From positions 1-7,435 of the forward strand of contig DKLU01000441.1 of the NCBI GenBank assembly GCA_002455915.1: DNA of 7,435 bases, given 5' to 3'. The translations under genes and the position numbers were made by a program. A model generated the notes under the pieces. That model searched no databases. It was not told the DNA's origin and was given only the letters and a program-made list of their open reading frames with translations. The stretch comes from Chryseobacterium sp. UBA6632 (lineage in GTDB: Bacteria; Bacteroidota; Bacteroidia; Flavobacteriales; Weeksellaceae). Position 1 is the first letter of the stretch. Every line of letters starts with the position of its first letter. This document shows, one piece after another, positions 6,236-7,435 of the stretch.

Positions 6236-7435
6236 ATGACATTTAAATATATCAATAAAACAATTTTTGCTGCCGGGCTTACTGCGGTACTATTTCTTAG
6301 CTCTTGTGAAAGTGATTTGAATAGAATGCCGGAGACGGAAGTAACTTCAGCTTCTGTATATGCAGATTTTAACAATTATAAAAACGTTTTGGCCAAAATC
6401 TATGCAGGTTTAGCAATGAGTGGTCAGAATGGGGGTGATGGTGATCCTGATATCAGTGGAATAGACGGAGGAACATCTAACTATATCAGACAATACTTTC
6501 AGTTGCAGGAATTACCAACAGATGAAGCTGTTATTGCCTGGGGTGATGGTTCTTTACCAGATTTACACAGTATGACCTGGTCTTCAAGCAACGAATTTAT
6601 TGCCGCATTATATTATAGAATTTATTATCAGGTGGGTCTTTCAAATGAGTTTATCAGAGAGACAACAGATGAAAAATTAGCGTCAAGAAATATTACAGGT
6701 GCTAATGCAGACGAAGCCAGATTGTACCGAAATGAGGCTCGCTTTATGAGAGCATTAAGCTATACTCACGCCATTGATTTATTTGGAAATGGTCCTTTCG
6801 CTACAGAAGCTGATGAGGTAGGTACAACTCCTCCTAGAAGAATTGAGCGTAAAGAACTTTTCAATTATGTGGAATCAGAATTAAAAGATCTTGAAGGATT
6901 ATTAAAAGACCCAAGAACAAATGAATATGGACGTGCTGACAAAGCTGCTGTTTGGATGTTATTATCAAAGCTTTATTTAAATGCAGAAGTTTACACAGGT
7001 CAGGGAAGATATTCTGATGCAAGAGTGTATGCTGAGAAGGTAATTAATGCAGGATATTCATTAAAAACAAATTATGGAGAACTGTTCTTGGCAGATAATA
7101 ATTTGGATAATAATGAAACAATATTCTCTGTAAATTACGATGGTACTCACACCAGAACATTTGGAGGAACTACTTATATTATTCATGCGGGCACGGGAGG
7201 CTCTATGGTGCCTGCTAATTTCGGAATCAACAGTGGCTGGGGTGGTTTAAGAAGTACGAAAAACATTGCAAATTTGTTTCCTTCGACGAACGGTTCTCTT
7301 GATAAAAGAGGAAACTTCCATACAGATGGCCAAAGTTTAGAAATTAATAATGTGGCAACATTTACAGATGGATATCCAATCATTAAGTTTAAAAATATCA
7401 AAAGAAACGGGCAACCGGGATCTGATATTGCCGGA
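6236..7435 (+). CDS. susD: SusD-type starch/malto-oligosaccharide-binding lipoprotein (3' partial)
   Basis: The reading frame is open for 400 codons to the window edge with no stop; about 130-150 residues should be missing. The start ATG is 11 bp after the susC stop, indicating one operon. A lipoprotein signal peptide ends in LSSC, with lipidated Cys at residue 24 followed by the acidic ESD, which fits surface export in Bacteroidota. The SusD/RagB fold follows, with TPR-like helices including EARFMRALSYTHAIDLFG (167-184), GRADKAAVWMLLSKLYLNA (232-250) and YSDARVYAEKVI (259-270). Stretches such as ELPTDE (92-97), YLNAEVYTGQ (247-256), TNYGELF (278-284) and a GG-T-TY segment (310-314) closely resemble B. 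thetaiotaomicron SusD as I recall it, supporting starch or maltodextrin binding. It would cap SusC at the cell surface. Equivalents of the binding residues seem only partly kept: R85, F309 and W335 are present, but isoleucine occupies one tryptophan position. Confidence 0.9.
   Translation, partial: MTFKYINKTIFAAGLTAVLFLSSCESDLNRMPETEVTSASVYADFNNYKNVLAKIYAGLAMSGQNGGDGDPDISGIDGGTSNYIRQYFQLQELPTDEAVIAWGDGSLPDLHSMTWSSSNEFIAALYYRIYYQVGLSNEFIRETTDEKLASRNITGANADEARLYRNEARFMRALSYTHAIDLFGNGPFATEADEVGTTPPRRIERKELFNYVESELKDLEGLLKDPRTNEYGRADKAAVWMLLSKLYLNAEVYTGQGRYSDARVYAEKVINAGYSLKTNYGELFLADNNLDNNETIFSVNYDGTHTRTFGGTTYIIHAGTGGSMVPANFGINSGWGGLRSTKNIANLFPSTNGSLDKRGNFHTDGQSLEINNVATFTDGYPIIKFKNIKRNGQPGSDIAG

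Noticed and set aside
7183..7401. Open frame of 72 codons on the - strand near the right edge
   Set aside because: It is antisense to the continuous SusD reading frame, whose protein matches its family throughout this stretch.
1..7435. A previously undescribed system such as defence genes, a CRISPR array or a retroelement
   Set aside because: All long reading frames belong to known families. There are no regularly spaced repeats, reverse transcriptase, nuclease, integrase or toxin-antitoxin-like genes.

Overview
The window looks like chromosomal DNA from a member of the Flavobacteriia, most likely Chryseobacterium or a close relative. The reasons are an AT-rich base composition, weak A-rich ribosome binding regions, two good matches to the Bacteroidota promoter element TAnnTTTG, a SusC/SusD outer-membrane pair, and a dispersed intergenic repeat of a kind I recall from Flavobacterium and Chryseobacterium. 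The genus is inferred; no rRNA or other taxonomic marker is present.

Layout. Bases 1-157 are intergenic. They begin with what looks like the right end of a dispersed repeat and end with a promoter for a small class I SAM-dependent methyltransferase (158-862, + strand). A roughly 270-bp convergent spacer follows. It holds a composite repeat with long imperfect inverted arms (872-1072) and a strong hairpin that serves as the terminator of metG. The metG gene, for methionyl-tRNA synthetase with a fused C-terminal tRNA-binding domain, lies on the - strand (1134-3170) with its own TATCTTTG promoter. A 333-bp, very AT-rich divergent spacer (3171-3503) then separates metG from susC. It contains a 20-bp palindrome, several TTAAC motifs and a leader hairpin, and is the best place to look for regulation.

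The right half is the start of a glycan-uptake operon. It has a complete SusC/RagA-type TonB-dependent transporter (3504-6224, GTG start, no N-terminal carboxypeptidase-like extension), then 11 bp later a SusD-type surface lipoprotein (6236 to the window end, 400 residues, no stop codon reached). The SusD resembles the starch/malto-oligosaccharide SusD of Bacteroides thetaiotaomicron over long stretches, so an alpha-glucan uptake locus is the best guess. Further genes such as a SusE-like lipoprotein or an alpha-amylase would be expected downstream but are outside the window. SusD would sit as a lid on the SusC barrel, capture oligosaccharide and pass it through the TonB-driven channel.

The methyltransferase and metG are single-gene units that do not appear functionally tied to the Sus pair. 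I found no tRNA, rRNA, CRISPR array, transposase or phage gene. I also see no evidence of a previously undescribed system. The less ordinary features are the composite repeat, the susC upstream region and the altered glycan-binding positions in SusD.
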